From positions 248,001-312,000 of the forward strand of contig CAWDYA010000005.1 of NCBI GenBank assembly GCA_963806495.1: DNA of 64,000 bases, given 5' to 3'. Source of the stretch: CAWDYA01 sp963806495 (lineage in GTDB: Bacteria > Acidobacteriota > Polarisedimenticolia > JACPZX01 > DASXTC01). Positions 47,354 through 55,695 of the stretch are shown one piece after another. The notes under the pieces are model-generated. The model was not told where the DNA came from. It made no database searches and was given only the letters and a program-made list of their open reading frames with translations. Within the stretch, counting starts at the first letter, position 1, and the number at the start of each line of letters is the position of its first letter. A program made the translations under genes and the position numbers.

Positions 47354-49314
47354 ATGGACATGACCAGGTATCTGGAGCTGTTCGTCGCCGAGGCCGGCGA
47401 GCACATCGAGGCCGCCGGCAACGATCTGGCCCATCTGTCCGAGGGGCTTCGCCCGGCCGAGGCGATCAACTCCCTCTTCCGGCACTTCCACTCGATCAAG
47501 GGAATGGCCGCCACCATGGGATTCGCCGAGCTGTCGCGGCTGAGCCACGCGGTGGAGGACGTGGTGGACGGGCTGCGCAGGAACGGCGCCACCCTGCCCG
47601 CCGGGCTCCCGGATCTCCTGATGGAGGCGCTCGACGCGACCACGGGAATGGTCGGCGAGGCCGCCGCGTCGTCCGGAGGCGAGCCGCGATTCAGCGACCC
47701 GGGCGAGCTGATCGGCAGGCTCCGCGCCCATGCGCCCCCCCGTGCGACATCCTCCCCCACCCCCGCGACGCGATCGACGGCCCCGCCCGCCCCCGTCGCC
47801 GCGCCCCCGCCCGGCCGGAGACCACAGCCCCACCGGTGGCCGGAGCGGCGATACGCCGCCGGCGATGCCTGCTGGTCATCGACCGGCGGGCCGAGTTCCC
47901 CGGGGCGCGCGCCGCCATGGCGCTGTCACGCCTCAGGGCGATCGGAAGGGTCCTCTCGACCGAACCGGCCGAGAGCGAGATGCTCGGAGCCGGGTTCGAC
48001 GGCGAGCTGCTGGTGGATCTCGAGACGAGCGTCGCCGACACGAGCGTGCGTCGCGCGCTCGGCGACATCCTCGACCTGTGCCGGATCGAATTCCTGGAGG
48101 AGAAGGAGCCCGAAGCCGCTCCCGTGCCCGCCGCCGGCCCCACCATCCGGATTGCCGCCTCGCGGCTCGATCTGTTTCTCGACGCGCTGGCGGAGCTGAT
48201 CGTCCGGCGGGGCGCGCTCGCCGAGGCGCTCCGCACCGGCGACGCCTCCGCAGCCACCGAGACGCTCGACAAGCTCGACGAGGCGATCCTGAGGCTGCGC
48301 GAGGAGGTGATGCTGATCCGGCTGCTTCCGTTCGAGCACATCGCTCCCCGGCTCGGCCTCGCGGTGCGCGACCTGGCCCGACGCACCGGCAAGCCGGTGA
48401 GCCTCGTCATCGAGGGGGGCGATGTCTCCCTCGACCGTTCCGTGCTCGAGGAGATCATCGATCCGCTGAACCACATCCTGCGCAACGCCGTGGATCACGG
48501 CATCGAGAGCCCCGCTGACCGCGTGGCCCTGGGCAAGCCCGAGGAAGGGTCGGTCCGGATCGAGGTCGCGCGTTCCGGCGACACGGTCACGATCGCCGTC
48601 GCTGACGACGGGCGCGGCATGGACGCCGAGACGATCCGGCAGACCGCTCTCGCGGGCGGGTTCGCGGACCGCGAGCGCCTCGCGGCGATGGACGACGGCG
48701 CGGTGCTGATGCTGACCACGATCCCCGGGTTCTCCACCGCCCGCAATGTCACGGACATCTCCGGTCGCGGCGTGGGGATGGACATCGTCCGGACACGCAT
48801 CGAAGCGTTGCACGGCCACATGACGATCCACTCGACGCCCGGCCGGGGGACACGCATCGCGATGGTGCTCCCCCTGAGCGTCGCCGTCATCGACGCCTTC
48901 CTCGTCCGGGCCGGCGCGTCGGTTTTCGCCGTGCCCGCGCGCTCCGTCGCGCGCGTCGATCTCGTGGATGCGGGACGCATCCGGTCGACATTGTCCGGCT
49001 GCTTCCTCGCTCCGGAAGCCGGAGCCGACGGGGACGACACCGGCGAAGCGCCCGCCCGCCTGATCAGCCTGAGCGAATCGCTCGGCGCACCGGCCGGAAG
49101 CCCGTCCGACCCGCAGGTCTGCCTGCTCGCCTACCAGGTCAACGGCACGCGCGGGACGCTGGTGGTGGATCGCGTGCTGGACCGGCGCGAGCTGGTGGTG
49201 CGGCCGCTCGGGCCTCCCCTCGAGCGGCTGCGCAAGTACTCGGGCGCGGCCCTTCTCGACGATGGGGGTGTGGCGCTGGTGCTCGACCTGGGAAACATCG
49301 AGGCGGCCGCGTGA
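47354..49314 (+). CDS. cheA: CheA sensor kinase with a 1-nt frame disruption in the linker
   Basis: CheA phosphorylates CheY in response to receptors. The start MDMTRYLELFVAEAGEHIEA matches B. subtilis-type CheA. P1 (HPt) has the phospho-His in RHFHSIKGM; after a Pro/Ala linker a P2-like domain contains RCLLVIDRRAEFPG and LLVDLETSVADTSVRR. P3 dimerisation, P4 (ILRNAVDHGIESPADR, VADDGRGMD, ISGRGVGMDIV) and P5 (CheW-like) follow to VLDLGNIEAAA. P1 is in one frame, P2-P5 in another; adding one base between 47735 and about 47816 restores 653 aa. C runs (47735-47741, 47804-47808) are likely spots. Two separate genes are less likely, since no good start precedes P2. Confidence 0.88.
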
Positions 49315-49919
49315 GCCGGAGCCACCCGACACGCGCCGCCTTCCGGCTCGAGACGATCGGAACGCTGGCCACCGCGGGTGCCCGGGCGGCGGCCGAGGCG
49401 CTGTCACGCCTTGCGGGCGCGAACGCACCCGCCGGCGAGGGGACGGCGGCCCTCAGACCGCTCATCGAGGTGGCCGCACTCCTCGGCGGCGACGACGAGC
49501 CGGTCGTGGCGGTGCACTGCGCGGTCCGCTCGACCCCGGGAGCCCATCTCGTCGTGGCGTTCACCCCCGAGGCGGCGCGCCGGCTGCCGGGCCGGCTCGA
49601 TCCCGCTTCCTCCCGCAGGGAACCCGGCAGACAGCGGTCGATCCTGCTCGAGGCGGGCAACATCCTCACCGGGGCCTTCCTCAGCGCCATCGCCAGCCGT
49701 CGGGCCGGCCTGCTCACGACGCCTCCGACGCTGGCCACCGACATGGCCGGCGCGCTGCTGGACGGCCCGCTGGTCGACATCGCCGAAGGGCGGGATCGGG
49801 CGCTGGTGCTCGAAGCCCCGCTCTACCTGGATGAAGGGCCCGATCGGGAGCCGATCGGGCGCATCCTCCTCCTGCTCCCGCCCGACACTCCCGCCGGGCT
49901 GATGGAGCGCGGCTCGTGA
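49311..49919 (+). CDS. cheC: CheC-like CheY-P phosphatase, probably one active site
   Basis: The 202-residue protein belongs to the CheC/FliY/CheX fold. Its second motif is intact: SILLEAGNILTGAFLSAI gives S-x3-E-x2-N. The first motif, usually D-x3-E-x2-N near the N-terminus, is changed to LETIGTLATAGARAA, with Thr at the Glu and Asn positions. It should therefore have one working site. The GTG is in a GTGA overlap with cheA, and cheD follows the same way. CheC removes phosphate from CheY and is stimulated by CheD. Confidence 0.85.
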   Translation: MSRSHPTRAAFRLETIGTLATAGARAAAEALSRLAGANAPAGEGTAALRPLIEVAALLGGDDEPVVAVHCAVRSTPGAHLVVAFTPEAARRLPGRLDPASSRREPGRQRSILLEAGNILTGAFLSAIASRRAGLLTTPPTLATDMAGALLDGPLVDIAEGRDRALVLEAPLYLDEGPDREPIGRILLLLPPDTPAGLMERGS

Positions 49920-50413
49920 CACCGGCGGGCTGCGAGATGGTGCGCATGGGAGAGCTCGTCGTCCGTTCGGCACGCGAGGCGCCGCGCGGCCTGGCAATCC
50001 GGGGTCTGGGGAGCTGCGTGGCGGTTTTCATCCACGAGCCGGCCATCCGGCTCGGCGGCCTCGCCCATGTCATGCTGCCCGAGCCGGCCCCGCGCTCCCC
50101 CCTCACCGCACCCGGGGCGTTCGCCGCCACCGCGGTGGCCGCTCTCGTGGATGCGCTGCTCTCGCGCGGCGGGCGGCGGGAGAGCCTCGTGGCGCGCGTG
50201 ACCGGCGGGGCCGAGCTGTTTCCCTCGGGCGCGCGCGGTGTCGAGCCGCTCGGCAAGAGAAACGCGCGCGCGGCACTGCGCGCCCTGTCCGATCAGGCCG
50301 TCGTAGTGGCCGGTCTGGACATCGGGGGCGCGCAGGGCCGAACACTGCACGCCGACGTCGACACCGGCCGGATACGGGTGCGCACTCTCGACCGGCCCGT
50401 GTTCGAGCTGTGA
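49916..50413 (+). CDS. cheD: CheD receptor glutamine deamidase
   Basis: CheD deamidates receptor glutamines and binds CheC. The 165-residue protein has the active-site Cys in GLGSCVAVFIHEP, His in GLAHVMLPEP, and the downstream GGAELFPSG region with the third residue of the triad. KRNARAALRALSDQAVVVAG and the GGAQGRTLHADVDTGRI end also fit. GTGA overlap with cheC shows co-translation. No cheR or cheB lies in the window. Confidence 0.92.
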   Translation: MTPAGCEMVRMGELVVRSAREAPRGLAIRGLGSCVAVFIHEPAIRLGGLAHVMLPEPAPRSPLTAPGAFAATAVAALVDALLSRGGRRESLVARVTGGAELFPSGARGVEPLGKRNARAALRALSDQAVVVAGLDIGGAQGRTLHADVDTGRIRVRTLDRPVFEL

Positions 50414-50414
50414 C

Positions 50415-50744
50415 TCAGGCGTGCCGGGAGATCATCGAGGCGATCACGTCCTTCGACTGGGCGCCGACGATCTGGTCGACCGGCTTTCCGTTCTTGAAGA
50501 GGATGAGCGTGGGGATACTCTGTATCCCGTACTGGGCGGCTGTCGCGGGATTCTGATCCACGTCGAGCTTGCCGATGCGCGCCTTGCCCTTCAGCTCGCC
50601 CGCCAGCTTCTCGAGGATCGGGGCCACGATGCGGCACGGAGCGCACCAGGTCGCCCAGAAATCGACCAGGATCGGCCCCGCGTCCGCTTTGCCGATCTCG
50701 CCTTCGAAGTTTCCGTCGCTCAGCACGACGAGGTTCTCGTTCAT
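50415..50744 (-). CDS. trxA: Thioredoxin
   Basis: The 109-residue protein has the thioredoxin fold with VDFWATWCAPCRIVAPILEK; the active site is WCAPC rather than the usual WCGPC. IGKLDVDQNPATAAQYGIQS and the cis-Pro in SIPTLILFKNGK are present, as is a C-terminal helix. No signal peptide, so it is cytosolic. It ends 1 nt from cheD in convergent orientation. Confidence 0.95.
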   Translation of the reverse strand: MNENLVVLSDGNFEGEIGKADAGPILVDFWATWCAPCRIVAPILEKLAGELKGKARIGKLDVDQNPATAAQYGIQSIPTLILFKNGKPVDQIVGAQSKDVIASMISRHA

Positions 50745-50798
50745 CGGGATGACTCCGTATCAGGGGGGTTACCAGGTCGGAACGGATTCGTGACTGAC

Positions 50799-50827
50799 AG
50801 TATACTTCGCGGCAGAGATGATGTCGA
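50799..50827 (-). promoter_or_regulatory. Candidate promoter for trxA, overlapping the rsmA start
   Basis: On the minus strand, TCGACA (50822-50827), 17 nt and TATACT (50799-50804). The -10 lies in a palindromic AGTATACT (50799-50806) that also places a TATACT on the plus strand (50801-50806), 11 nt before the rsmA ATG at 50818. The plus-strand -35 is poor. Both genes may compete for polymerase here. Confidence 0.5.
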
Positions 50828-51681
50828 AGCGAGGAGCGCCACCGGGATCACGCGGCCGTCACGGCGGAACGCCCCGCCGGACCTCGCGCCGCCGCCGCGC
50901 GCTCGGCCAGCACTTCCTCGCGAGCCACACGGCGATCGCGAAGATCATCGACGCGTTCGACCCGGTCGCGGGCGAGACGGTCGTCGAGATCGGCCCCGGG
51001 CGCGGCGCGCTGACCGCTCCGCTGCTCGAGAGCGGCGCGCGTGTTGTGGCGGTCGAGCTCGACGAGGCCCTCGCGCAGAGTCTGTCCTGCAGATACGGCG
51101 CTCATCCGCGGTTCACCCTGGTGCACGCGGACATCCTGAGATGTGATCTCGCCGGGCTGTGCGGCGGCGAGCCGGCCCGCGTGCTGGCCAATCTCCCCTA
51201 CTCGATCACCGGTGAAGTGCTGATCCGGCTGTTCGCCGCGGCGGACCGGTTCACCTCGCTGATGCTGATGCTCCAGCGCGAGGTGGTCGACCGGATCGTC
51301 GCGGCTCCCGGAGGGCGGGTCTACGGTTCGCTGTCGGTCCTCGCGCAGTACTTCACCGAGCCGCGCATCGTGCTCACCCTGCCGCCGGGAGCCTTCGATC
51401 CGCCGCCGGCGGTGACTTCGGCGGTGGTCTCGATGCCGGTGCGGCGGTCGCGCGAGCTGGCAGGCGCCGCCGAGACGTCCTATCCCGTGTTCATCCGATC
51501 GCTGTTCGCCCACCGGAGGCGCACCCTCCTCAACAATCTCAGGGCGGCCGGGGTCGCGCCCGGGGGCGACGCCACGGCGCTGGCCGGGCTCCTCGAGCGG
51601 ACCGGCATCGACCCGGTGCGCCGGCCCGAGACGCTGGCCCGGGAGGAGTTCCTGCGTCTCTGGCGCGCTCTCCACGGCTGA
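50818..51681 (+). CDS. rsmA: 16S rRNA (adenine(1518)-N6/adenine(1519)-N6)-dimethyltransferase
   Basis: RsmA (KsgA) dimethylates two adenines near the 3' end of 16S rRNA. The 287-residue protein has a basic N-terminus with RALGQHFLASHTAIAKI, the SAM motif VEIGPGRGALT, and the catalytic NLPYSITGEVLIRLF. DPPPAVTSAVVSM, FAHRRRTLLNNL and a helical end follow. The start is ATG at 50818 or 50821 and lacks a Shine-Dalgarno; the TATACT 11 nt upstream suggests a very short leader. RNase J follows on the same strand after about 50 nt with its own -10. Confidence 0.95.
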   Translation: MMSKRGAPPGSRGRHGGTPRRTSRRRRALGQHFLASHTAIAKIIDAFDPVAGETVVEIGPGRGALTAPLLESGARVVAVELDEALAQSLSCRYGAHPRFTLVHADILRCDLAGLCGGEPARVLANLPYSITGEVLIRLFAAADRFTSLMLMLQREVVDRIVAAPGGRVYGSLSVLAQYFTEPRIVLTLPPGAFDPPPAVTSAVVSMPVRRSRELAGAAETSYPVFIRSLFAHRRRTLLNNLRAAGVAPGGDATALAGLLERTGIDPVRRPETLAREEFLRLWRALHG

Positions 51682-51684
51682 AGC

Positions 51685-51693
51685 TGGTATAAT
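51685..51693 (+). promoter_or_regulatory. Extended -10 promoter for rnj-ftsK-GT39
   Basis: TGGTATAAT (51685-51693) is an exact extended -10 (TGn + TATAAT) just after the rsmA stop. No good -35 was found, which extended -10 promoters can dispense with. The leader to the chosen start is about 34 nt. Confidence 0.6.
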
Positions 51694-51733
51694 GCGGACC
51701 GCCTCGCGGTCCCGCGCCCCTTTTCCCTGGCTG

Positions 51734-53404
51734 ATGCCTCGTATGAAACCGGTGTCTTCCGTCCAGATCATCCCGCTCGGCGGCGTGGGCGAGTTCGGCA
51801 TGAACATGCTCGCCCTGCGTTACGAGGGGTCGATCCTCGTCATCGACGCCGGGCTGATGTTCCCGGACGACGGCTTCCTCGGCGTGGACATCGTCGTGCC
51901 CGACATGACCTATCTGTCGGACGAGCCGGATTCGGTCGTCGGCGTGATCCTGACGCACGGCCACGAGGACCACATCGGAGCCCTCCCCCACCTGCTGCAG
52001 AAGGCGCCGGTGCCGGTGTACGGAACGCGTCTGACACTCGGCCTCGCCAGACAGCGTCTCACCGAGTACGGGATGGAGCACGAGGCCGACCTTCGCACCA
52101 TCACGCCGCACCAGAAGGAGCGTATCGGGCCGTTCTCGGTGGAGTTCATCCAGGTCACCCACTCGATCCCCGACTCGATCGCCCTGGCGATCGGGACACC
52201 GGTCGGCACCATCGTCCACACGGCCGACTGGAAGATCGACCAGAGTCCCATCGATGGGCGGCTGTTCGATTTCAGGCGCTTCTCCGAGCTCGGCGACGAG
52301 GGCGTGCTCGCGCTGCTGTCCGACAGCACCAACGCGGCGCGCAAGGGGTTCACGCCGTCGGAGCGGGACGTGGGCCGGGCGCTCGAGCCGATCATCAAGA
52401 GCGCCACCGGACGCGTGATCGTGACCACCTTCGCGAGCAACATCCATCGCCTGCAGCAGGTAGCCGACATCTCCGCCCGGTGCGGCCGCAAGGTGGCCTT
52501 CGTGGGCCGGAGCGTCTCGACCAACGTGAAGGTCTCCGAGCAGCTCGGTTACATGACGCTGCCGGCGGGCGTGTCGATCGACGCGCGGGACATCGCGAAG
52601 TACCCGCCCGACAAGGTGACGCTCATCGCCAGCGGCAGCCAGGGCGAGCCGATGTCGGCCCTGTCGCGCATCGCGCTCAACGATCACCGCGATGTCCGGC
52701 TCGACCGCAACGACCTGGTGGTGCTCTCGGCCCGGCGCATCCCGGGCAACGAGCGGTCGATCACGCGGCTGATCAACCACCTGTGCCGCCGCGGCGCGCA
52801 CGTCATGCTCGATGACACCCCGGGGGTGCACGTTTCCGGCCATGCGTCGCGCGAGGAGCTCGAGATCATGCTGGCCCTGACCCGGCCGAAGTTCTTCATC
52901 CCCGTGCACGGCGACTACCAGCACCTGTCGCAGCACGCGCAGCTCGCAATCGACGCGGGCGTGCCGGCGGAGAACGTGACCGTGATCGAGACGGGGGACA
53001 TCCTCGAGCTGACGGCGGACGAGGCCCGTGTGGCGGGCAAGGCGCCCGTCGGGTCGGTCTTCATCGACGGAACCCTCGAGGAGGTCGACCAGGTGGTGAT
53101 CCGCGACCGGCAGCATCTCGCCGAGGACGGCATCGTCATCCCGGTGGTGGCCATCAACAAGCGCTCCGGCGCGATCGAGCAGCAGCCGGAGATCATCAGC
53201 CGCGGGTTCGTCTGGGTCGACAACGCGGAGGCGCTGTTCGACGAGGCCAGGCAGATCGTCGTCAATGCGATCGACTCCTGCAGCATCGAGGAGCGGAGCG
53301 ACTGGGGCATCATCAAGACCCGGGTCCACGCCGAGCTGAAGCGATTCCTGAGGAAGCGGACCCAGCGACGCCCCATGATTATCCCGGTCATTCTGGAGGT
53401 TTGA
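51734..53404 (+). CDS. rnj: Ribonuclease J
   Basis: RNase J is a metallo-beta-lactamase/beta-CASP nuclease with 5'-exo and endo activity in mRNA decay. The protein is 556 aa, the normal length. Motifs are IIPLGGVGEFGMNML, ILTHGHEDHIGALPHLL (HxHxDH), SDSTNAARKGFT, ATGRVIVTTFASNIHRLQQV, IASGSQGEPMSALSRIA, GHASREEL and the C-terminal domain with RTQRRPMIIPVILEV. The ATG at 51734 or 51743 are both possible; neither has a clear Shine-Dalgarno. A start at 51692 would lie inside the -10 box. ftsK follows with a one-base overlap. Confidence 0.95.
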   Translation: MPRMKPVSSVQIIPLGGVGEFGMNMLALRYEGSILVIDAGLMFPDDGFLGVDIVVPDMTYLSDEPDSVVGVILTHGHEDHIGALPHLLQKAPVPVYGTRLTLGLARQRLTEYGMEHEADLRTITPHQKERIGPFSVEFIQVTHSIPDSIALAIGTPVGTIVHTADWKIDQSPIDGRLFDFRRFSELGDEGVLALLSDSTNAARKGFTPSERDVGRALEPIIKSATGRVIVTTFASNIHRLQQVADISARCGRKVAFVGRSVSTNVKVSEQLGYMTLPAGVSIDARDIAKYPPDKVTLIASGSQGEPMSALSRIALNDHRDVRLDRNDLVVLSARRIPGNERSITRLINHLCRRGAHVMLDDTPGVHVSGHASREELEIMLALTRPKFFIPVHGDYQHLSQHAQLAIDAGVPAENVTVIETGDILELTADEARVAGKAPVGSVFIDGTLEEVDQVVIRDRQHLAEDGIVIPVVAINKRSGAIEQQPEIISRGFVWVDNAEALFDEARQIVVNAIDSCSIEERSDWGIIKTRVHAELKRFLRKRTQRRPMIIPVILEV

Positions 53405-55695
53405 TGAAGTTCCTGCGCAAGTTCCGGATCCTTCCCCGCTTCGACGAGCTCGTCGGCCTGTTCATGCTCTTCTCGGCCGTTCTGCTCGCGATGGCGTTTC
53501 TCTCGTACAGCCCGAGCGATGTCTCCCTGCTGACGCGCGACTCGGCCGCAACCGTGTCGCACAACCTGGTGGGGCGATTCGGGGCGAGTGTGGCGGATCT
53601 GTGCTTCCAGCTCTTCGGACTCGCCTCCTACTTCCTGCTCGTCCCCCTGGCGGCGGGCGGATGGCGGCGCGTCTGGGGGCGCGAAAGTCCGGGGCTCGGC
53701 GCGGGGCTGTTCGGATACGGCGGCATCTTCGCGGGCCTGCTCTCGGTCCTGACACTGCTGCTCGGCGACGTGCACGTCGGCGGCGATGTCGTGATGGCGG
53801 GCGGCGCGATGGGCGGCTTCGTGGCCGGCGGGCTGGTGGCGTATCTCAACACCGCGGGCGCCTTCGTCATCTCGCTCGCCTTCATGGCGCTGGGAGCCAC
53901 CATCGCCACACGGATCTCGTTCGGCGCCCTCATGCAGGCGACCTGGAAGATCATGATGCGCTCCGCGCGCCGCCTGCGCACCGCCTTCACGCACTGGCGG
54001 GAGACCCGCCGGAAGAAGCGGCTGCGCCAGCAGATCATCCGCAAGCACGCCCGGCGCGAGAAGGAGGGCAAGGCGAAGGCGGCCGCCGCCGTCCTGTCGC
54101 CCGTCGAGGAGATCGACGAGGAGCCCGCGCCGCCACCGCGGCCGGCCCGGCACGCCGCCCCCGCCATGGTGAGACCCCGACCGGCCGAGAAGGCGGCGCG
54201 TGACGGACAGCCCAGGCTCCCGCTGGCGGCCCCGACACACGACTTCGTCCTGCCCCCGCTCACGCTGCTGCAGTCGTCGAAGGGGGCCACCGCCGTCGAC
54301 GATCAGGAGCTCTACGCAAAGGCCAAGGTGCTCACCGAGAAGTGCCGCGAGTTCGGCGTGTCCGGCTCGGTCGTGGAGATCCATCCAGGGCCTGTCGTCA
54401 CCACCTTCGAGTTCAAGCCCGAGGCCGGGATCAAGTACAGCAAGATCACCGGCCTCGTGGACGACCTCTGCCTCGCGCTTCAGGCCGAGTCGGTCCGGAT
54501 CGACCGGATCTCCGGCAAGTCGACCGTCGGGATCGAGGTTCCCAACAAGATCCGGGAGACGATCTTCCTGCGCGAGCTGCTCGAGTCGGATCGGTTCGTC
54601 AAGAGCCAGTCGAAGCTGTCGCTCGCCGTGGGCAAGAGGATCGACGGCGAGGTGTACATCGCCGATCTGGCGCGAATGCCGCACCTGCTGATCGCCGGCG
54701 CGACCGGCGCCGGCAAGTCGGTCTGTCTCAACGCGCTGATCGCCAGCATGCTCTACCGGTCCACGCCCGACGAGGTGAAGTTCATCTTCATCGACACCAA
54801 GAGGCTGGAGCTGGGGATCTACGACGAGATCCCGCACCTGCTCACGCCGGTGGTGACCAACCCCAAGAAGGCGGCCAACGCGCTGAGATGGGCCTGCCTG
54901 GAGATGGAGCGGCGCTACAAGATGCTCGCCGACTACGGGGTGCGCAGCATCGACCAGTTCAACACCCTGATCCGCGGCGGCCGGGGCCGGGAGCGCAACC
55001 CGGACGCCACGCCCGAGGAGCTCAAGCCTATCCCCTACATCGTCGTCGTGATCGACGAGCTGGCCGACCTGATGATCACCTCGGCCGCCGACGTCGAGGA
55101 AGGGATCACGCGGCTGGCCCAGATGGCCCGGGCGGTCGGCATCCACCTGATCCTCTCCACCCAGCGTCCCTCGGTGGACGTCATCACGGGCGTGATCAAG
55201 GCGAACTTTCCGTCACGTATCGCCTTCCGCGTCTCCTCCAAGGTCGACAGCCGCACCATCCTGGACGGCAACGGCGCCGAGCAGCTTCTGGGCAACGGCG
55301 ACATGCTGTTCATGCCTCCGGGCACCTCCCGCCTGCTGAGGCTTCACGGCTCGTACATGAGCGAGGTGGAATCGGCCGCCCTGGTGCAGTACCTCAAGAA
55401 GGCGGCGAGCCCCGTGTACGACGACTCGGTGACGCGCGACACCTCGAAGGAGCGGCCGGGATACGAGGCGGAGGAGGACGCGATGTTCCCCGAGGCGGTG
55501 CGCTGCGTTCTGGAGACCGGCGTGGCCTCCACATCCCACCTCCAGCGCCGTCTGCGGCTGGGCTACGCGCGCGCCGCGCGGCTGGTGGACATGATGGAAG
55601 CCCGCGGCATCGTCGGCCCGCCCGACGGGAGCAAGCAGCGCGAGATCCTGGTTCAGCGCGACTATCTTCGGACGATGGAGGAGGCGCAGAGCTGA
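53404..55695 (+). CDS. ftsK: DNA translocase FtsK/SpoIIIE
   Basis: FtsK pumps chromosome ends across the division septum. The 763-residue protein has about four N-terminal membrane helices (about 20-165), a basic Ala/Pro linker (about 170-270), and the motor. Walker A is LIAGATGAGKSVCLNALIAS, Walker B is PYIVVVIDELADLM, and STQRPSVDVITGVIKANFPS is present. The C-terminal gamma domain (TSHLQRRLRLGYARAARLVD) is a winged helix that reads chromosome polarity sites. ATG at 53404 overlaps the rnj stop by one base. The GT39 gene follows with a CTGA overlap. Confidence 0.96.
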   Translation: MKFLRKFRILPRFDELVGLFMLFSAVLLAMAFLSYSPSDVSLLTRDSAATVSHNLVGRFGASVADLCFQLFGLASYFLLVPLAAGGWRRVWGRESPGLGAGLFGYGGIFAGLLSVLTLLLGDVHVGGDVVMAGGAMGGFVAGGLVAYLNTAGAFVISLAFMALGATIATRISFGALMQATWKIMMRSARRLRTAFTHWRETRRKKRLRQQIIRKHARREKEGKAKAAAAVLSPVEEIDEEPAPPPRPARHAAPAMVRPRPAEKAARDGQPRLPLAAPTHDFVLPPLTLLQSSKGATAVDDQELYAKAKVLTEKCREFGVSGSVVEIHPGPVVTTFEFKPEAGIKYSKITGLVDDLCLALQAESVRIDRISGKSTVGIEVPNKIRETIFLRELLESDRFVKSQSKLSLAVGKRIDGEVYIADLARMPHLLIAGATGAGKSVCLNALIASMLYRSTPDEVKFIFIDTKRLELGIYDEIPHLLTPVVTNPKKAANALRWACLEMERRYKMLADYGVRSIDQFNTLIRGGRGRERNPDATPEELKPIPYIVVVIDELADLMITSAADVEEGITRLAQMARAVGIHLILSTQRPSVDVITGVIKANFPSRIAFRVSSKVDSRTILDGNGAEQLLGNGDMLFMPPGTSRLLRLHGSYMSEVESAALVQYLKKAASPVYDDSVTRDTSKERPGYEAEEDAMFPEAVRCVLETGVASTSHLQRRLRLGYARAARLVDMMEARGIVGPPDGSKQREILVQRDYLRTMEEAQS

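Noticed and set aside
47194..47860. An upstream extension of the P2-P5 CheA frame across cheY and the P1 region
   Set aside because: This part is Arg/Gly-rich and overlaps the well-defined cheY and HPt coding frames, so it is a shadow. Only the stretch after the linker is real.
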